From contig UQLR01000008.1 of NCBI GenBank assembly GCA_900541975.1, positions 1 to 64,000 of the forward strand: 64,000 bases of DNA, given 5' to 3'. A program made the position numbers and the translations under genes. Below, in pieces: positions 1-10,019 of this stretch; position 1 is the stretch's first letter, and each line of letters begins with the position of its first letter. Below the pieces are notes generated by a model, which saw only the letters and a program-made list of their open reading frames with translations, had not been told where the DNA came from and made no database searches. Source of the DNA: an uncultured Oscillospiraceae bacterium (lineage in GTDB: Bacteria > Bacillota > Clostridia > Oscillospirales > Acutalibacteraceae).

Positions 1-215
1 ATAGGGGGAAAAGGAGCAGAAGTTGCATAGAACAATGCAACTTTAGATAATTGTTTACAAAAAATTCACAAAAACAAACTACAGAGAATTTAGAAACAGC
101 TCCAGTATACCAAAAAGTTAGATAAAAACAGACAAAAGCACATCTATTTCTACCTAACCTTCATGGGTTTGTGTTCCAAAAAGGATACCCTACCATAAAC
201 GCGAGTGAACGGGCA
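1..215. other. Intergenic left edge, no gene seen
   Basis: No convincing coding region on either strand. A 9-bp hairpin (arms 20-28 and 35-43) lies near the left edge and could belong to the terminator of a gene outside the window. The rest is AT-rich without a recognisable element. Confidence 0.5.
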
Positions 216-258
216 AAATAAAAACTGAACCCGGAACGCGAATTGCGTCCAGGTTCAG
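216..258 (-). terminator. Intrinsic terminator of tRNA-Arg
   Basis: On the minus strand an imperfect hairpin (outer arms CTGAACC and GGTTCAG, 225-231 and 252-258) is followed by a T-run (complement of 216-224). It begins a few bases after the tRNA CCA end. Confidence 0.75.
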
Positions 259-263
259 CCTGG

Positions 264-340
264 TGGTCCGCCCGGAGGGATTCGAACCCCCGCTCTCCGG
301 AATCGGAATCCGTTGCGTTATCCAGCTACGCCACGGGCGG
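264..340 (-). tRNA. tRNA-Arg, anticodon CCG
   Basis: The 77-nt minus-strand sequence folds into a cloverleaf: 7-bp acceptor stem CCGCCCG/CGGGCGG, D stem GCGT/ACGC, anticodon loop TTCCGAT and a T arm with GGTTCGAATCC. Discriminator A and CCA are encoded. Anticodon CCG reads the rare Arg codon CGG. The outermost anticodon-stem pair (27:43) looks like an A/G mismatch. It is a single gene with its own promoter and terminator. Confidence 0.93.
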
Positions 341-349
341 ATCTTTTTT

Positions 350-378
350 ATTATATATCATTTTTTACAAACATGCAA
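350..378 (-). promoter_or_regulatory. Sigma-A promoter of tRNA-Arg
   Basis: Minus strand: -35 TTGCAT (373-378), 17-bp spacer, -10 TATAAT (350-355), placed 10 bp before the tRNA 5' end. Confidence 0.75.
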
Positions 379-549
379 CAAAAACACATACAAAAAACTT
401 GGCTTTATCAAAAATAAATTAATTCTTTTTCTGATTTTTTTTCATTATTTTGACATTGAAAACTATTTTTTTTATAATCAATTTGTTACACCATAAAATA
501 TAAGAATATATTTTTTACCTTTATGCAAATTATAAAGACAGGTGATTTT

Positions 550-2073
550 ATGCGCTTTACAAAAACCCTTTGTACGTTTCACATTATTTTCCTATGTATG
601 TTTGGCTGGATTGTTTTGCAAGTATTTTTATCCAATTGGAAAGATCACTTTCTGTGCGCATTGTGGGGTGTTGCGCTGGTTATCATTGTTACAATCGTTT
701 ACAAATGGCTTTCCAGGCGTTTTGACAACACCGACTACAAAAAGGCCAACCGTATTTTCTGGATATGCATGGGCATTATGTTCGTTTTACAACTTTTGGC
801 CGGCTATTTTCTTATGTATGAGCCGGGTACAGATCTGCGCGCAATTCATGAAATTTCCAAAACCGCAGCGATGTCTGGCTCTTTCGAAAATATTTATCAA
901 AATGTGCCGAACAATGCCGGTTACCTTGCACGCTATACAAACAATCATGGTATTTTTCTTCTTTTAACAGGATATTACCGCATCCTGTTTTTGCTTTTTG
1001 GAGAAATCCCGCTTTTTGCTTCAGTTTTTATAAACACTCTGGCAATTGGCATCTCGGTACTGTTTGTTTATAAAACAGCCAGTAAGCTTTTTCCTCCGGC
1101 GGGCGCGCTTACTGCATTTTTGCTATGCTTTCTTTTTCTTCCATATTATACCTACACACCTTTTTTTTACACCGATTCTTTAAGCATGCCTTTTGTGATT
1201 CTACCGCTTTTTCTCTATATAAGCGCTTTAAAAACACAGAAAAGAAAAAAGAGGTATGGATTTCTTATCTTGGCGGCGCTGCTAATTTATATTGGGTATG
1301 CTTTAAAGGGAAGCGTTATTATTTTGCTTGTAGGCGCAGTGGTTTATCTGTTTTTAAGCCGCCCCGTTAAGCAGGCGCTCGCCTGTTCCTGCACGATGGC
1401 CGCCATATTTTTGGCATGCGCCGTTATTTTCAGCACGGCTGTAAATACAGCCGGGTTTGTAACAAAAGAGGAATTACAAAAAGAACAATATCCTCTGACA
1501 CATTGGATTATGATGGGACTCAACGGTAAAGGCGGTTACACGCATTCCGACAGTCTTTTCACAAGAGGGGCGGGCGATTATACGCAAAAAAAGGAGGCTA
1601 CCGTTGCAGAGATCAGGCATAGGCTGGAGCAATACGGGGCTTCAGGCCTTTTTGCACATTTGACAGAAAAAGGGAATTGGACCTGGTCGGACGGTACGTA
1701 TTACATCAGCAACCATATTGCGCATAATCCGTTGCACAAAAATATTTTGCATGAGTTTTTTTTGCAAGACGGCAATTGCTATTTTGTTTTTTTATTTGCC
1801 AGCAATACCTATCAACTGATGCTTTTACTGTTGCTCTGTCTGTCCATTGCAAAAAGTATCAAAAAACCAACTCTGGATTTTACCGTCCTTCTAAAAGGCC
1901 TGGTTTTTGGCGTCTTTCTGTTCTTCCTGATTTGGGAAACGCGTTCAAGGTATCTGTTTAACTTTACACCTGTTTTTATTCTGGCGGCAACAGACGGCAT
2001 TCTTACTTTATCCAAACTAAAACTTTCCTCCCTGCGTGCATTTTACAACAGGCGTATAAAAAAGCATGCGTAA
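550..2073 (+). CDS. Polytopic membrane protein, GT39/PMT-like glycosyltransferase
   Basis: About 507 residues with a dozen hydrophobic segments spread over the length. An acidic stretch after the first helices (around GTDLRAIHEI) resembles the first extracytoplasmic loop of GT-C glycosyltransferases such as the PMT/ArnT type, which transfer sugars from lipid carriers outside the membrane. The C-terminal WETRSRYLFNF stretch is common in the clostridial GT39-like group. I chose the ATG at 550 because AGGTGAT sits just upstream; an in-frame ATG at 523 has no such site. The gene is monocistronic and is followed by a strong terminator. Substrate unknown; the GT-C assignment is by topology and motif feel, not by alignment. 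Confidence 0.6.
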   Translation: MRFTKTLCTFHIIFLCMFGWIVLQVFLSNWKDHFLCALWGVALVIIVTIVYKWLSRRFDNTDYKKANRIFWICMGIMFVLQLLAGYFLMYEPGTDLRAIHEISKTAAMSGSFENIYQNVPNNAGYLARYTNNHGIFLLLTGYYRILFLLFGEIPLFASVFINTLAIGISVLFVYKTASKLFPPAGALTAFLLCFLFLPYYTYTPFFYTDSLSMPFVILPLFLYISALKTQKRKKRYGFLILAALLIYIGYALKGSVIILLVGAVVYLFLSRPVKQALACSCTMAAIFLACAVIFSTAVNTAGFVTKEELQKEQYPLTHWIMMGLNGKGGYTHSDSLFTRGAGDYTQKKEATVAEIRHRLEQYGASGLFAHLTEKGNWTWSDGTYYISNHIAHNPLHKNILHEFFLQDGNCYFVFLFASNTYQLMLLLLLCLSIAKSIKKPTLDFTVLLKGLVFGVFLFFLIWETRSRYLFNFTPVFILAATDGILTLSKLKLSSLRAFYNRRIKKHA

Positions 2074-2100
2074 GTTTTCCTGTACAATTGGAAACAACAA

Positions 2101-2137
2101 ACACGGCTGCATAGAAATATGCAGCCGTGTTATTTTT
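2101..2137. terminator. Bidirectional intrinsic terminator
   Basis: A perfect 13-bp stem (2101-2113 with 2118-2130), GAAA loop and TATTTTTT tail on the plus strand. It separates the plus-strand membrane protein from the convergent end of the ribosomal operon (rplQ stop at 2151). Confidence 0.9.
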
Positions 2138-2150
2138 TATAATGGTAAGA

Positions 2151-2492
2151 TCAAACCAACTCTATAATTGCCATTTCTGCGGCGTCGCCCCTTCTTGGGC
2201 CAAGCTTTGTCACACGTGTGTAACCACCGTTTCTGTCTTTATATTTCGGTGCGATCTCATTAAACAATTTATAAACAACGTCTTCCTTTGTTACAAAAGA
2301 CAATGCCAAACGCTTATTATGCAAATTGCTTTCCTTCGCTATTGTAATCATCTTTTCCGCCAGAGAGCTAACCTCCTTGGCGCGGGTCACCGTCGTTTCA
2401 ATTTTTCCGTTTTCCAGAAGAAAGGTTACCATCGCTCTGAGCATTGCTGTTCTGTGCGCGGTCGCCCTTCCCAGCTTTCTTGTACCGGGCAT
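2151..2492 (-). CDS. rplQ: Ribosomal protein L17
   Basis: 113 residues opening with [14 protein letters not shown], the L17 signature; a component of the 50S subunit around the exit tunnel. It is the last gene of the alpha operon, directly after rpoA as in other Firmicutes. The ATG at 2492 follows a GGAG site by 10 nt; a TTG one codon earlier has closer spacing, so the exact start is open by one residue. Confidence 0.95.
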   Translation of the reverse strand: MPGTRKLGRATAHRTAMLRAMVTFLLENGKIETTVTRAKEVSSLAEKMITIAKESNLHNKRLALSFVTKEDVVYKLFNEIAPKYKDRNGGYTRVTKLGPRRGDAAEMAIIELV

Positions 2493-2530
2493 CAAAAATT
2501 CACTCCTTTACCTTGTGGTTTAAAAAAGTA

Positions 2531-3484
2531 TCATTCGTCTTCTTTCTGAAGACTAAAGCCCAGGCTGTTGAGCTTATATACAACTTCTTCAAGGGATTTC
2601 CTTCCCAAATTACGGACCTTCATCATATCGTCTTCAGATTTATTAATCAAATCTTCCACCGTATTGATTCCCGCACGCTTGAGGCAGTTAAAGGAACGCA
2701 CGGAAAGATCCAGCTCTTCAATGGTCATCTCCAGAACCTTTTCCTTGCTCTTATCGTCCTTTTCCACCATAATCTCTGTACTATAGCCCTGGTCGGACAA
2801 GTCAACAAAGAGGTTCAAATGCTCTGTTAAAACCTTTGCTGCAAGGGATACGGCTTCCTGTGCGTTGATTACGCCGTTTGTCCAAACATCCAGCGTCAGC
2901 TTGTCGTAGTCCGTAATTTGCCCCACGCGCGTATTCTCCACCGTGTAGTTCACCTTCAGCACAGGCGTATAGATAGAGTCAACAGGCAGTTCTCCTATTA
3001 TATTGCTTCCGGAAAGCGCTTTATTGCGCTCTGCAGGAACATAGCCTCTTCCCTTGTCAAGGGTAATTTCCATATAAAGCTTTGCGTCGTCGCCCAAAGT
3101 GGCAATATGCATATCGGGATTAAGAATTTCTACTTCGCTGTCGCATTTGATGGAATCAGCTGTTACTACGCAAGGACCCTCTGCACTGATTTCAACCGTC
3201 TTTGGTCCATTACAATGCAACTTGGCAGTGAGGCCCTTCATGTTCAGGACGATTTCGGTAACGTCCTCTTTCACACCGGGCACGGTAGAAAACTCATGAA
3301 GTACACCGTCTATCTTTAACGTCGTAACGGCCACGCCCTCAAGGGAAGAAAGTAATACTCTTCTGAGGCTGTTGCCCAAAGTGTTGCCAAAACCACGCTC
3401 CAACGGCTCAACTACAAATCTTCCATAGGTGCCGTCGTTTGATAATTCCTCGGTTTCTATCCTTGGCTTTTCTATTTCTATCAT
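2531..3484 (-). CDS. rpoA: RNA polymerase subunit alpha
   Basis: 317 residues. The N-terminal dimerisation domain covers roughly residues 1-230 ([21 protein letters not shown] is near the N terminus). The C-terminal UP-element and activator-binding domain includes [19 protein letters not shown] and [12 protein letters not shown]. The first in-frame ATG lies seven codons upstream, but GGAGGAGG is placed to serve the ATG at 3484, giving the usual MIEIEKP start. Confidence 0.97.
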   Translation of the reverse strand: MIEIEKPRIETEELSNDGTYGRFVVEPLERGFGNTLGNSLRRVLLSSLEGVAVTTLKIDGVLHEFSTVPGVKEDVTEIVLNMKGLTAKLHCNGPKTVEISAEGPCVVTADSIKCDSEVEILNPDMHIATLGDDAKLYMEITLDKGRGYVPAERNKALSGSNIIGELPVDSIYTPVLKVNYTVENTRVGQITDYDKLTLDVWTNGVINAQEAVSLAAKVLTEHLNLFVDLSDQGYSTEIMVEKDDKSKEKVLEMTIEELDLSVRSFNCLKRAGINTVEDLINKSEDDMMKVRNLGRKSLEEVVYKLNSLGFSLQKEDE

Positions 3485-3551
3485 CAACGAACCTCCTCCT
3501 AACATCGGGCAGCTTTGCTGCCGCTTTGTAAACCTTTAAACAACTACAGGA

Positions 3552-4151
3552 TTACTTGGAGTACAACTCAACGATAAGGTGTTCCTCAACCGGGAAGTCA
3601 ATGTCGTCTCTCTGCGGCATTGCAAGAACCTTTCCGCCAAGCGGATTCTGCATTTTTTCAAGCCATTTCGGAACAGAAACAATCGCGTCACTTTCTGCAA
3701 TCGCCTTAAATCTGTTTGTAGAACGGCTTTTTTCACACACCTCAACAACATCGCCCGGCTTAATCAGATAAGAAGGAATATTGACCCTTTTCCCGTTAAC
3801 TGTAAAATGGCCGTGATTCACAAGCTGCCTTGCTTCCCTTCTTGTAGAGGCAAGACCAAGCCGGAATACTACATTATCAAGCCTGCGTTCAATTGTAGTA
3901 AGTAAAACTTCACCGGTCTTTCCGCCCGATTTTTCAGCCTTTTCATAATACATTCTGAACTGCTTTTCCAGAATGCCATATACAAATTTTACCTTCTGCT
4001 TTTCTGTCAGCTGAAGACTGTATTCACTCTTTTTTCTTCTGGAATTGCCGTTTGGATTTCTGTTTGACGTCTTTTTGGAATATCCCATCACCGTGGGAGA
4101 AATACCAAGCGCCCTGCAACGTTTTGCAATCGGCTGCATATTCTTAGCCAT
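3552..4151 (-). CDS. rpsD: Ribosomal protein S4
   Basis: 199 residues with an S4 RNA-binding domain ([20 protein letters not shown], then [11 protein letters not shown]). The N-terminal part has a single Cys, so this is the zinc-free (C-minus) form. S4 nucleates 30S assembly on 16S rRNA. It lies between rpsK and rpoA, the usual alpha-operon order. Confidence 0.96.
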   Translation of the reverse strand: MAKNMQPIAKRCRALGISPTVMGYSKKTSNRNPNGNSRRKKSEYSLQLTEKQKVKFVYGILEKQFRMYYEKAEKSGGKTGEVLLTTIERRLDNVVFRLGLASTRREARQLVNHGHFTVNGKRVNIPSYLIKPGDVVEVCEKSRSTNRFKAIAESDAIVSVPKWLEKMQNPLGGKVLAMPQRDDIDFPVEEHLIVELYSK

Positions 4152-4175
4152 TACTTTTTTCCTCCTTTTTCAAAA

Positions 4176-4577
4176 CTATACGCGTCTTCTCTTCGGAGGA
4201 CGGCATCCATTATGCGGGATCGGGGTTACATCTTTAATCATGCTGACCTCAAGCCCGGCGGATTGCAACGCCCTAATTGCGGCTTCGCGCCCGGCACCCG
4301 GCCCCTTAACAAAAACCTCGACAGACTTCATGCCGTGCTCCATAGCCGCTTTTGCAGCTGTTTCAGCAGCAGACTGCGCAGCAAACGGTGTAGATTTTCT
4401 GGAACCACGGAAGCCCAGTTCTCCGGCGCTTGCCCAGGAAACGGCGTTACCCTGTGTATCTGTGATTGTTACAATCGTATTATTAAATGTCGACTGGATA
4501 TGCGCTGCACCGCGCTCTATATTTTTACGCTCACGGCGCCGGCGCACGGTCGTTTTCTTACCCTTAGGTGCTGCCAT
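4176..4577 (-). CDS. rpsK: Ribosomal protein S11
   Basis: 133 residues; the [12 protein letters not shown] stretch and the C-terminal [14 protein letters not shown] tail are diagnostic for S11 of the 30S platform. It starts 17 nt after rpsM stops, with a good SD. Confidence 0.97.
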   Translation of the reverse strand: MAAPKGKKTTVRRRRERKNIERGAAHIQSTFNNTIVTITDTQGNAVSWASAGELGFRGSRKSTPFAAQSAAETAAKAAMEHGMKSVEVFVKGPGAGREAAIRALQSAGLEVSMIKDVTPIPHNGCRPPKRRRV

Positions 4578-4594
4578 AGATAAACCCTCCTTAC

Positions 4595-4963
4595 TTATTT
4601 CTTCTTATTCGCCATCGTTTTTCTTGGACCCTTACGGGTACGGGCATTCGTTTTGGAGCGCTGTCCTCTTACGGGCAGGCTTTTTCTATGACGAACGCCG
4701 CGATAGCATCCTATTTCAATAAGTCTTTTGATGTCGAAAGCAATGTCGCGGCGAAGGTCACCCTCTACGCGGCAGTTATGGTCAATGTACTCCCTCAGCT
4801 TCGAAACATCGTCTTCTGTTAAATCTCTGACGCGAGTGTCGGGATTAATCCCCGTTGCAGCAATGATGTCGCTTGCAGTTTTACGCCCTATGCCAAAGAT
4901 ATAGGTTAATCCAATTTCAATTCTTTTATCTCTGGGTAAGTCAACGCCTGCTATACGAGCCAT
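4595..4963 (-). CDS. rpsM: Ribosomal protein S13
   Basis: 122 residues beginning [14 protein letters not shown], with an H2TH domain and the basic C-terminal tail ([15 protein letters not shown]) that contacts tRNA in the 30S head. It is preceded by a GGAGGTG site. Confidence 0.97.
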   Translation of the reverse strand: MARIAGVDLPRDKRIEIGLTYIFGIGRKTASDIIAATGINPDTRVRDLTEDDVSKLREYIDHNCRVEGDLRRDIAFDIKRLIEIGCYRGVRHRKSLPVRGQRSKTNARTRKGPRKTMANKKK

Positions 4964-5085
4964 ATCTGTTGCACCTCCATTATAAATACATAAATTTAAT
5001 TCTTATAAAATCTGCGCAAATCCTATAAAAGGAACCTGATTTTATACGTTGCGCAAGGCTATCGGGCTTTTTATTATGCTCGCAA

Positions 5086-5199
5086 TCAGCCCTGGCGCTG
5101 CTTATGCTTGGGATTATCACAAATCACCATGACTTTCCCTTTACGCTTAATCACTTTGCATTTTTCGCAAATTTTCTTGACAGAAGGTCTGACTTTCAT
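5086..5199 (-). CDS. rpmJ: Ribosomal protein L36
   Basis: 37 residues, [20 protein letters not shown] followed by a [15 protein letters not shown] tail. Cys11, Cys14, Cys27 and His32 form the zinc site of the C-plus form. The gene lies between infA and rpsM as in most bacteria. Confidence 0.97.
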   Translation of the reverse strand: MKVRPSVKKICEKCKVIKRKGKVMVICDNPKHKQRQG

Positions 5200-5247
5200 T
5201 GTATCATCATTCCTTTCCACTAAAACTCTGTCTGGTTTCAGGCAATC

Positions 5248-5466
5248 TTATTTGCTGCGCCACGTAATACGCCCCCTTGTAAGGTCATACGGGGACATTT
5301 CCACTGTCACCTTATCTCCCGGCAGGATTTTAATAAAATTCATCCGCAACTTGCCGGAAATATGTGCCAGTATTGTGTGGCCGTTTTGAAGCTCCACCAT
5401 AAATTGTGCATTAGGCAGGGCTTCTTTCACTGTACCTTCTATTTCGATAACATCTTGTTTGGACAT
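5248..5466 (-). CDS. infA: Translation initiation factor IF-1
   Basis: 72 residues, the standard length; an S1/OB fold starting [22 protein letters not shown]-1 occupies the 30S A site during initiation. Its start overlaps the end of the upstream KOW-domain gene by 28 nt, so the two are probably translationally coupled. Confidence 0.97.
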   Translation of the reverse strand: MSKQDVIEIEGTVKEALPNAQFMVELQNGHTILAHISGKLRMNFIKILPGDKVTVEMSPYDLTRGRITWRSK

Positions 5467-5741
5467 ACATTTCCCTCCTCATAGGAAGACTGCGCCTGCT
5501 TGCCGTAATTATACGGAAAAAGCGCTTTTCTTATCTGTTTGTCTGTCTGAAATGTTCCAGCCGGTATCGCGTCTGCAGTGAGCGACAAATGCTTAACGTT
5601 TTTCTTTTTAGGTCGCTTAAGCAGGTGGATTTTTCCATCGCAAAGATAGGCGTAACGCCCGTCTATAGCCGTAACAATAAAAAATCTGTGTTTGTCACGC
5701 CCTGCTTTTGACCTTGCCACAACTCCGATCTTCAGTTCCAT
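5439..5741 (-). CDS. KOW-domain RNA-binding protein (L14e/L27e-like)
   Basis: 100 residues. The N-terminal part ([23 protein letters not shown]) has the KOW pattern of a short beta-barrel RNA-binding protein, and a KRPKKKN basic stretch follows. Such a gene between map and infA is typical of Firmicutes; a ribosome-associated role is inferred from fold and position. I take the ATG at 5741, served by GGGG; a GTG two codons upstream is the alternative. Confidence 0.85.
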   Translation of the reverse strand: MELKIGVVARSKAGRDKHRFFIVTAIDGRYAYLCDGKIHLLKRPKKKNVKHLSLTADAIPAGTFQTDKQIRKALFPYNYGKQAQSSYEEGNVCPNKMLSK

Positions 5742-5753
5742 ACACACACCCCG

Positions 5754-6506
5754 TCAGTCAGGCAACGTCAAAATAACCGGCCCATCCGTCGTTATAGCAA
5801 CTGAATGTTCAAAATGTGCGGACAGGCGGCCGTCAACCGTCACTGTGGTCCATTGGTCGTCCAGTACTTTTACGCGGTGCGTACCGGCGTTGACCATTGG
5901 TTCAATTGCGATCGTCATACCGGGCATAAGACGCACACCTCTTCCAGGTGTGCCGAAATTTGGTACGCTTGGTTCTTCATGTAACTTCGCACCTACTCCA
6001 TGGCCGACAAAATCACGTACCACCGAGTAACTGCGAGCTTCGACATACCTTTGAACGGCGCTTGCTATATCGCCGATCCGATTGCCTGCTTTGGCATTTT
6101 TAATCCCTTCAAACAGGCTCTCTTTTGTTGCATCCATCAAAGCTTTTGCCTCCCTGCTTACTTCGCCGCAGGGGAACGTCCATGCATTGTCGCCATGAAA
6201 GCCCTCAAAATAGGCACCAATATCTATGCTGACAATGTCGCCGCTTTTTAAGACGCACTTCTTACTTGGTATGCCATGGATAACCACATTGTTCACAGAA
6301 ATGCATGCGCTGCCAGGAAATCCGCCGTAACCGAGGAACGAGGGCACGGCGCCCTGTTCCTCAATATATTTACGGACAATACCATCGATCTCCAACGTAG
6401 ATACGCCAGGCGCGACGGCTTCCCCTGCCAAACGCAGGGCTCTTGCGGAAATTCTTCCCGCATCTCGCATTTTGGAAAGTTCGCGGGCTGTTTTAATGAC
6501 AATCAT
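5754..6506 (-). CDS. map: Methionine aminopeptidase, type I
   Basis: 250 residues, the length of a minimal type Ia enzyme. The dinuclear metal ligands are visible in order: DIGAYFEGFHGD (two Asp), GHGVGAKLHEEP (His), AIEPMVN (Glu) and HFEHSVAI (Glu). It removes initiator Met from nascent chains. It lies 3 nt after adk and is co-transcribed with it. Confidence 0.96.
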   Translation of the reverse strand: MIVIKTARELSKMRDAGRISARALRLAGEAVAPGVSTLEIDGIVRKYIEEQGAVPSFLGYGGFPGSACISVNNVVIHGIPSKKCVLKSGDIVSIDIGAYFEGFHGDNAWTFPCGEVSREAKALMDATKESLFEGIKNAKAGNRIGDIASAVQRYVEARSYSVVRDFVGHGVGAKLHEEPSVPNFGTPGRGVRLMPGMTIAIEPMVNAGTHRVKVLDDQWTTVTVDGRLSAHFEHSVAITTDGPVILTLPD

Positions 6507-6509
6507 TTT

Positions 6510-7142
6510 TTACGCCTCAACTTCGGCAAGAATTAAGCGGGTTGTATCGCTAATCTCTTCCTGCCCTTCCACAATTGCAAGTTTTCCCTGTCTGGAATAA
6601 TATTCCTTTAAGGGTTCTGTTTCCTTATGGTACACGTCAAGGCGCGCCTTGACTGTGTCGGGGTGGTCATCCTTGCGCTGAACAAGGGTGCCCGCGCATT
6701 TGTCGCACACGCCGTCTTTTTCGGGGAGTTTATACTCCATATGATAGCTTGCGCCACACTTTTCGCAGACACGGCGTCCGGACATACGCCTGACAATGCT
6801 TTCATCGGCAACCTCAATGTCGATCACCTTGTCAATCACAACGCCCATTTTGTCCAGAGCCTCAGCCTGGGGGATGGTCCTCGGAAAGCCGTCCAGAATA
6901 AAACCGTTTTTACAGTCATCCTTTGCAAGCCGGTCCTTAATAATGCCTATGACGACCTCATCCGGAACAAGCTTGCCCGCGTCCATAAAGGACTTGGCCT
7001 TCAGTCCCATTTCCGTGCCGCTTCTCAGCGCTTCGCGGATAATATTACCCGTTGAAATAGCCGGGATAGATAAACGCTCGCAAATTACCTCTGCCTGGGT
7101 GCCCTTACCTGCACCGGGAGCGCCTAAAAGAATAATGTTCAT
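6510..7142 (-). CDS. adk: Adenylate kinase
   Basis: 210 residues with the P-loop GAPGAGKG, DGFPRT, and a long LID domain with four Cys (CEKCGASYH and CDKCAGTLV) that binds zinc in Gram-positive enzymes. It interconverts ATP, AMP and ADP. The start is the ATG at 7142 behind AAGGAG; the in-frame ATG at 7166 overlaps the secY stop and would add eight non-conserved residues. Confidence 0.97.
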   Translation of the reverse strand: MNIILLGAPGAGKGTQAEVICERLSIPAISTGNIIREALRSGTEMGLKAKSFMDAGKLVPDEVVIGIIKDRLAKDDCKNGFILDGFPRTIPQAEALDKMGVVIDKVIDIEVADESIVRRMSGRRVCEKCGASYHMEYKLPEKDGVCDKCAGTLVQRKDDHPDTVKARLDVYHKETEPLKEYYSRQGKLAIVEGQEEISDTTRLILAEVEA

Positions 7143-7165
7143 AATCTTCTTCTCCTTTAAGGCCA

Positions 7166-8470
7166 TCAGTCAAGAAAACCCTTATAATGCCGCATCATCA
7201 TCTGAGATTCCATCTGCTTTACGGTATCCAGTGCGACACCGACAAGAATAATAACAGACGTGCCTCCCATGGAAAGCCCCTGCATACCGGTCAATGCCGT
7301 ATATACAATAGGCAACAACGCGATAAAAGCAAGGAACAATGCACCAATCAGTGTGATTCTTGACAACACCTTTGCAATAAAGTCAGTTGTCGGCTTACCA
7401 GGACGAATCCCCGGGATTGTACCGTTGTTCTGACGAAGATTATTGGACATTTCTACCGGATTATACTGGATTGTAGTGTAGAAATACGCAAAACATATAA
7501 TCAGGATAAAATACAAAATAGAATACAGCCATCCATCATATGCAAACAAATCAAAGAAACCCTGCCAGAAATCACCTGGGTTGGGTATAAACATTTCGAT
7601 TGTACTAGGGATGGAGAGAATAGAACTTGCAAAAATGATCGGCAGAACACCGCCCAAACCTACCTTGATAGGCAGATGGCTGGACTGGCCGCCATACATT
7701 TTTCTGCCGACAACACGCTTTGCATATTGCACAGGAATGCGTCTTTCGGCATCGTTCATAAACACAATAACCCAGATAACCGCCAGGAACAAAAGTACGA
7801 AAAGCGGCACCAGGAATAAGAACTGTGTCTGGCCATTGGTACCAAGCTCCCAATACTGGGCAAGCTGCGTAATTGTAACAGGCATTCTTGCAACAATACC
7901 GGCAAACAGCAAAATAGAAATACCATTTCCAATACCATACTGGTTGATCTGTTCGCCCAGCCACATCATCAGCGCCGTACCGGCTGTAAACGCCAGAATA
8001 ATCACGGCAGCCGCAAACACTGCTTCAAATCCCTGCCGGAAAAGAACAACATTGGAATTGAGCAAATACGCATAATATGCGCCGCCCTGTACCAAACCAA
8101 GACCAACCGTTGCATAACGAGTAATCATGGCAATCTTCTTACGGCCTTCTTCGCCCTCTTTTGCAAGCCTTTCAAGGGGAGGTATGGCAACTGTCAGAAG
8201 CTGTATGATAATAGAAGCGTTAATATAGGGCGTAACGCTCATGGCAAACAACGTCGCGTTGGAAAACGCCCCGCCCGAAAGGGTGTTCAAATACCCAAAA
8301 ATCGTATCTCCCAAATTATTGGGATCCATCAGCTGTGCCAGCGCTGCCATATCCAGAAACGGAACCGGAATTACAGAACCAATTCTGAAAACAATAATAA
8401 TCAACAGCGTAAATAAAATCTTTTTTCTAAGATCAGGTATTCTCCAGGCGTTTCGAATGGTTTTAAACAA
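7166..8470 (-). CDS. secY: Preprotein translocase subunit SecY
   Basis: 434 residues with ten hydrophobic segments. The N terminus (FKTIRNAWRIPDLRKKILFT), the plug-region PFLDM and the NPVEMSNNLRQNNGTIPGIRPG loop are typical. It forms the Sec channel in the cytoplasmic membrane. The start codon is TTG, 6-7 nt after GAGGTGG. Confidence 0.97.
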   Translation of the reverse strand: MFKTIRNAWRIPDLRKKILFTLLIIIVFRIGSVIPVPFLDMAALAQLMDPNNLGDTIFGYLNTLSGGAFSNATLFAMSVTPYINASIIIQLLTVAIPPLERLAKEGEEGRKKIAMITRYATVGLGLVQGGAYYAYLLNSNVVLFRQGFEAVFAAAVIILAFTAGTALMMWLGEQINQYGIGNGISILLFAGIVARMPVTITQLAQYWELGTNGQTQFLFLVPLFVLLFLAVIWVIVFMNDAERRIPVQYAKRVVGRKMYGGQSSHLPIKVGLGGVLPIIFASSILSIPSTIEMFIPNPGDFWQGFFDLFAYDGWLYSILYFILIICFAYFYTTIQYNPVEMSNNLRQNNGTIPGIRPGKPTTDFIAKVLSRITLIGALFLAFIALLPIVYTALTGMQGLSMGGTSVIILVGVALDTVKQMESQMMMRHYKGFLD

Positions 8471-8911
8471 TTATACCACCTCAGCCTTTCCGCCAGCTTT
8501 TTCGATCTTCTCCTTTGCAGAAGCGGAAAAAGCGGCAACCTTTACCTCCAGCTTTTTGTTAAGCGACCCATTCCCAAGGACCTTAATGCCGTCAAAGCTG
8601 TTTTTTACAATTCCTGCATCGACAAGCGCCTGCGTGTCTACAACTGCGCCGTCTTCAAATTTATTCAGACTTCCTACATTAATTGCAACGATATTCTTTG
8701 CAAAAATATTGTTGAAGCCTCTCTTTGGAACACGTCTTTGCAGGGGCATCTGCCCGCCTTCAAACCCGGGACGAACCCCCTTGCCCGCTCTGGCTTTCTG
8801 GCCCTTATGGCCTTTGCCTGCGGTTTTTCCCTGTCCTGAACCATGACCTCTTCCGACTCGCTTGGCTTCTTTCTTAGAGCCCGCCGCCGGTGAAAGTTCG
8901 TGCAACTTCAT
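8471..8911 (-). CDS. rplO: Ribosomal protein L15
   Basis: 146 residues, [20 protein letters not shown] followed by the Gly/Lys/Arg-rich extension ([20 protein letters not shown]) that penetrates 23S rRNA. It abuts the secY start. Confidence 0.97.
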   Translation of the reverse strand: MKLHELSPAAGSKKEAKRVGRGHGSGQGKTAGKGHKGQKARAGKGVRPGFEGGQMPLQRRVPKRGFNNIFAKNIVAINVGSLNKFEDGAVVDTQALVDAGIVKNSFDGIKVLGNGSLNKKLEVKVAAFSASAKEKIEKAGGKAEVV

Positions 8912-8929
8912 TTCTTCGCACCTCCTTGC

Positions 8930-9109
8930 TTACGCTTGACTTACCTCGACGAGGTGGGATATTTTTGCTACCTTACCCTTTGTCTGTGGATTGTCCGGCT
9001 GTGTAGTAACATCGCCGATCTTCTTTAACCCAAGGGAATAAGCGGTCGCAATTTGATCCTTTTTAGAACCAATAAGACTTTTCTTAAGCTTAATGCTGAT
9101 CTGCGCCAT
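8930..9109 (-). CDS. rpmD: Ribosomal protein L30
   Basis: 59 residues, starting [20 protein letters not shown] and ending LVEVSQA, with the conserved [11 protein letters not shown] segment. It sits between rpsE and rplO as usual, with GGGAGC upstream of the ATG. Confidence 0.95.
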   Translation of the reverse strand: MAQISIKLKKSLIGSKKDQIATAYSLGLKKIGDVTTQPDNPQTKGKVAKISHLVEVSQA

Positions 9110-9123
9110 CTTGCTCCCTCCTG

Positions 9124-9621
9124 TTACAGTATATCTTTTACAGACTTGCCGCGGATCGCCGCGACCTCATCCGCCGTACGCAGCGCGCCAAGGCCCTGAA
9201 GGGTAGCACGAACTACGTTGCATGGATTATTGGACCGTAAAGCCTTTGTTCTGATGTCCTTGATTCCCACAGCTTCGACCACTGCGCGAACAGGTCCGCC
9301 GGCAATCACGCCGGTACCGGGCGCCGCCGGCTTGAGCAGAACCCTTCCCGCACCAAACTCGCCAATGATTTCATGTGGGATTGTGGTCCCTCTCAAAGAA
9401 ACCCGCATCAGGTTTTTCTTGGCATCTTCAATGCCTTTGCGGATCGCATCCGGTACTTCGCCGGCTTTTCCAATGCCAAAGCCCACCGTGCCCTGGCCGT
9501 CGCCTACTACTACCAAAGCGGCAAATTTGAAAATACGTCCGCCTTTTACTGTTTTAGATACGCGGTTAATTGCAACCACGCGCTCTTTCAAATCCATTGT
9601 AGAACCGTCAATAATAGCCAA
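9124..9621 (-). CDS. rpsE: Ribosomal protein S5
   Basis: 165 residues with the double-stranded RNA-binding N domain ([19 protein letters not shown]) and the [16 protein letters not shown] domain. It has a role in decoding fidelity in the 30S body. Confidence 0.97.
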   Translation of the reverse strand: MAIIDGSTMDLKERVVAINRVSKTVKGGRIFKFAALVVVGDGQGTVGFGIGKAGEVPDAIRKGIEDAKKNLMRVSLRGTTIPHEIIGEFGAGRVLLKPAAPGTGVIAGGPVRAVVEAVGIKDIRTKALRSNNPCNVVRATLQGLGALRTADEVAAIRGKSVKDIL

Positions 9622-9639
9622 AGTTACTCCTCCCCCTCT

Positions 9640-9999
9640 TTAGAACTTGAGGCCGCCCTCACGGGCGCCTTCGGCCAATTCCTTGACACGGCCGTGGTAT
9701 ATATAACCGCCGCGGTCGAACACGACCTCGGTAATTCCTTTGTCCGCTGCTCTTTTTGCAATCAGAGCGCCTACTTTTTTGGCTGCCTCCTTGTTTCCGC
9801 CATTTCCAGCAATCTCTTTGTCCAGCGTTGACGCCGCTGCCAGGGTAACTCCCTGTACATCATCGATCAACTGGGCGTAGATATTATTGGTGGAGCGGAA
9901 AACATTCAGGCGAGGACACTGTGCGGTGCCGCTGACTTTACCGCGGACTCTGCGGTGACGTTTTAAACGCGCTACATTTTTGTCGGCTTTATTCACCAT
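9640..9999 (-). CDS. rplR: Ribosomal protein L18
   Basis: 119 residues, [19 protein letters not shown] near the N terminus and [20 protein letters not shown] at the C terminus. It binds 5S rRNA together with L5. Confidence 0.97.
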   Translation of the reverse strand: MVNKADKNVARLKRHRRVRGKVSGTAQCPRLNVFRSTNNIYAQLIDDVQGVTLAAASTLDKEIAGNGGNKEAAKKVGALIAKRAADKGITEVVFDRGGYIYHGRVKELAEGAREGGLKF

Positions 10000-10019
10000 T
10001 TGTTCTTCAACTCCTTCAT

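Noticed and set aside
4045..4722. 225-codon plus-strand ORF opposite rpsK/rpsM
   Set aside because: It is the antisense shadow of highly conserved ribosomal genes and lacks an SD; the protein is low-complexity.
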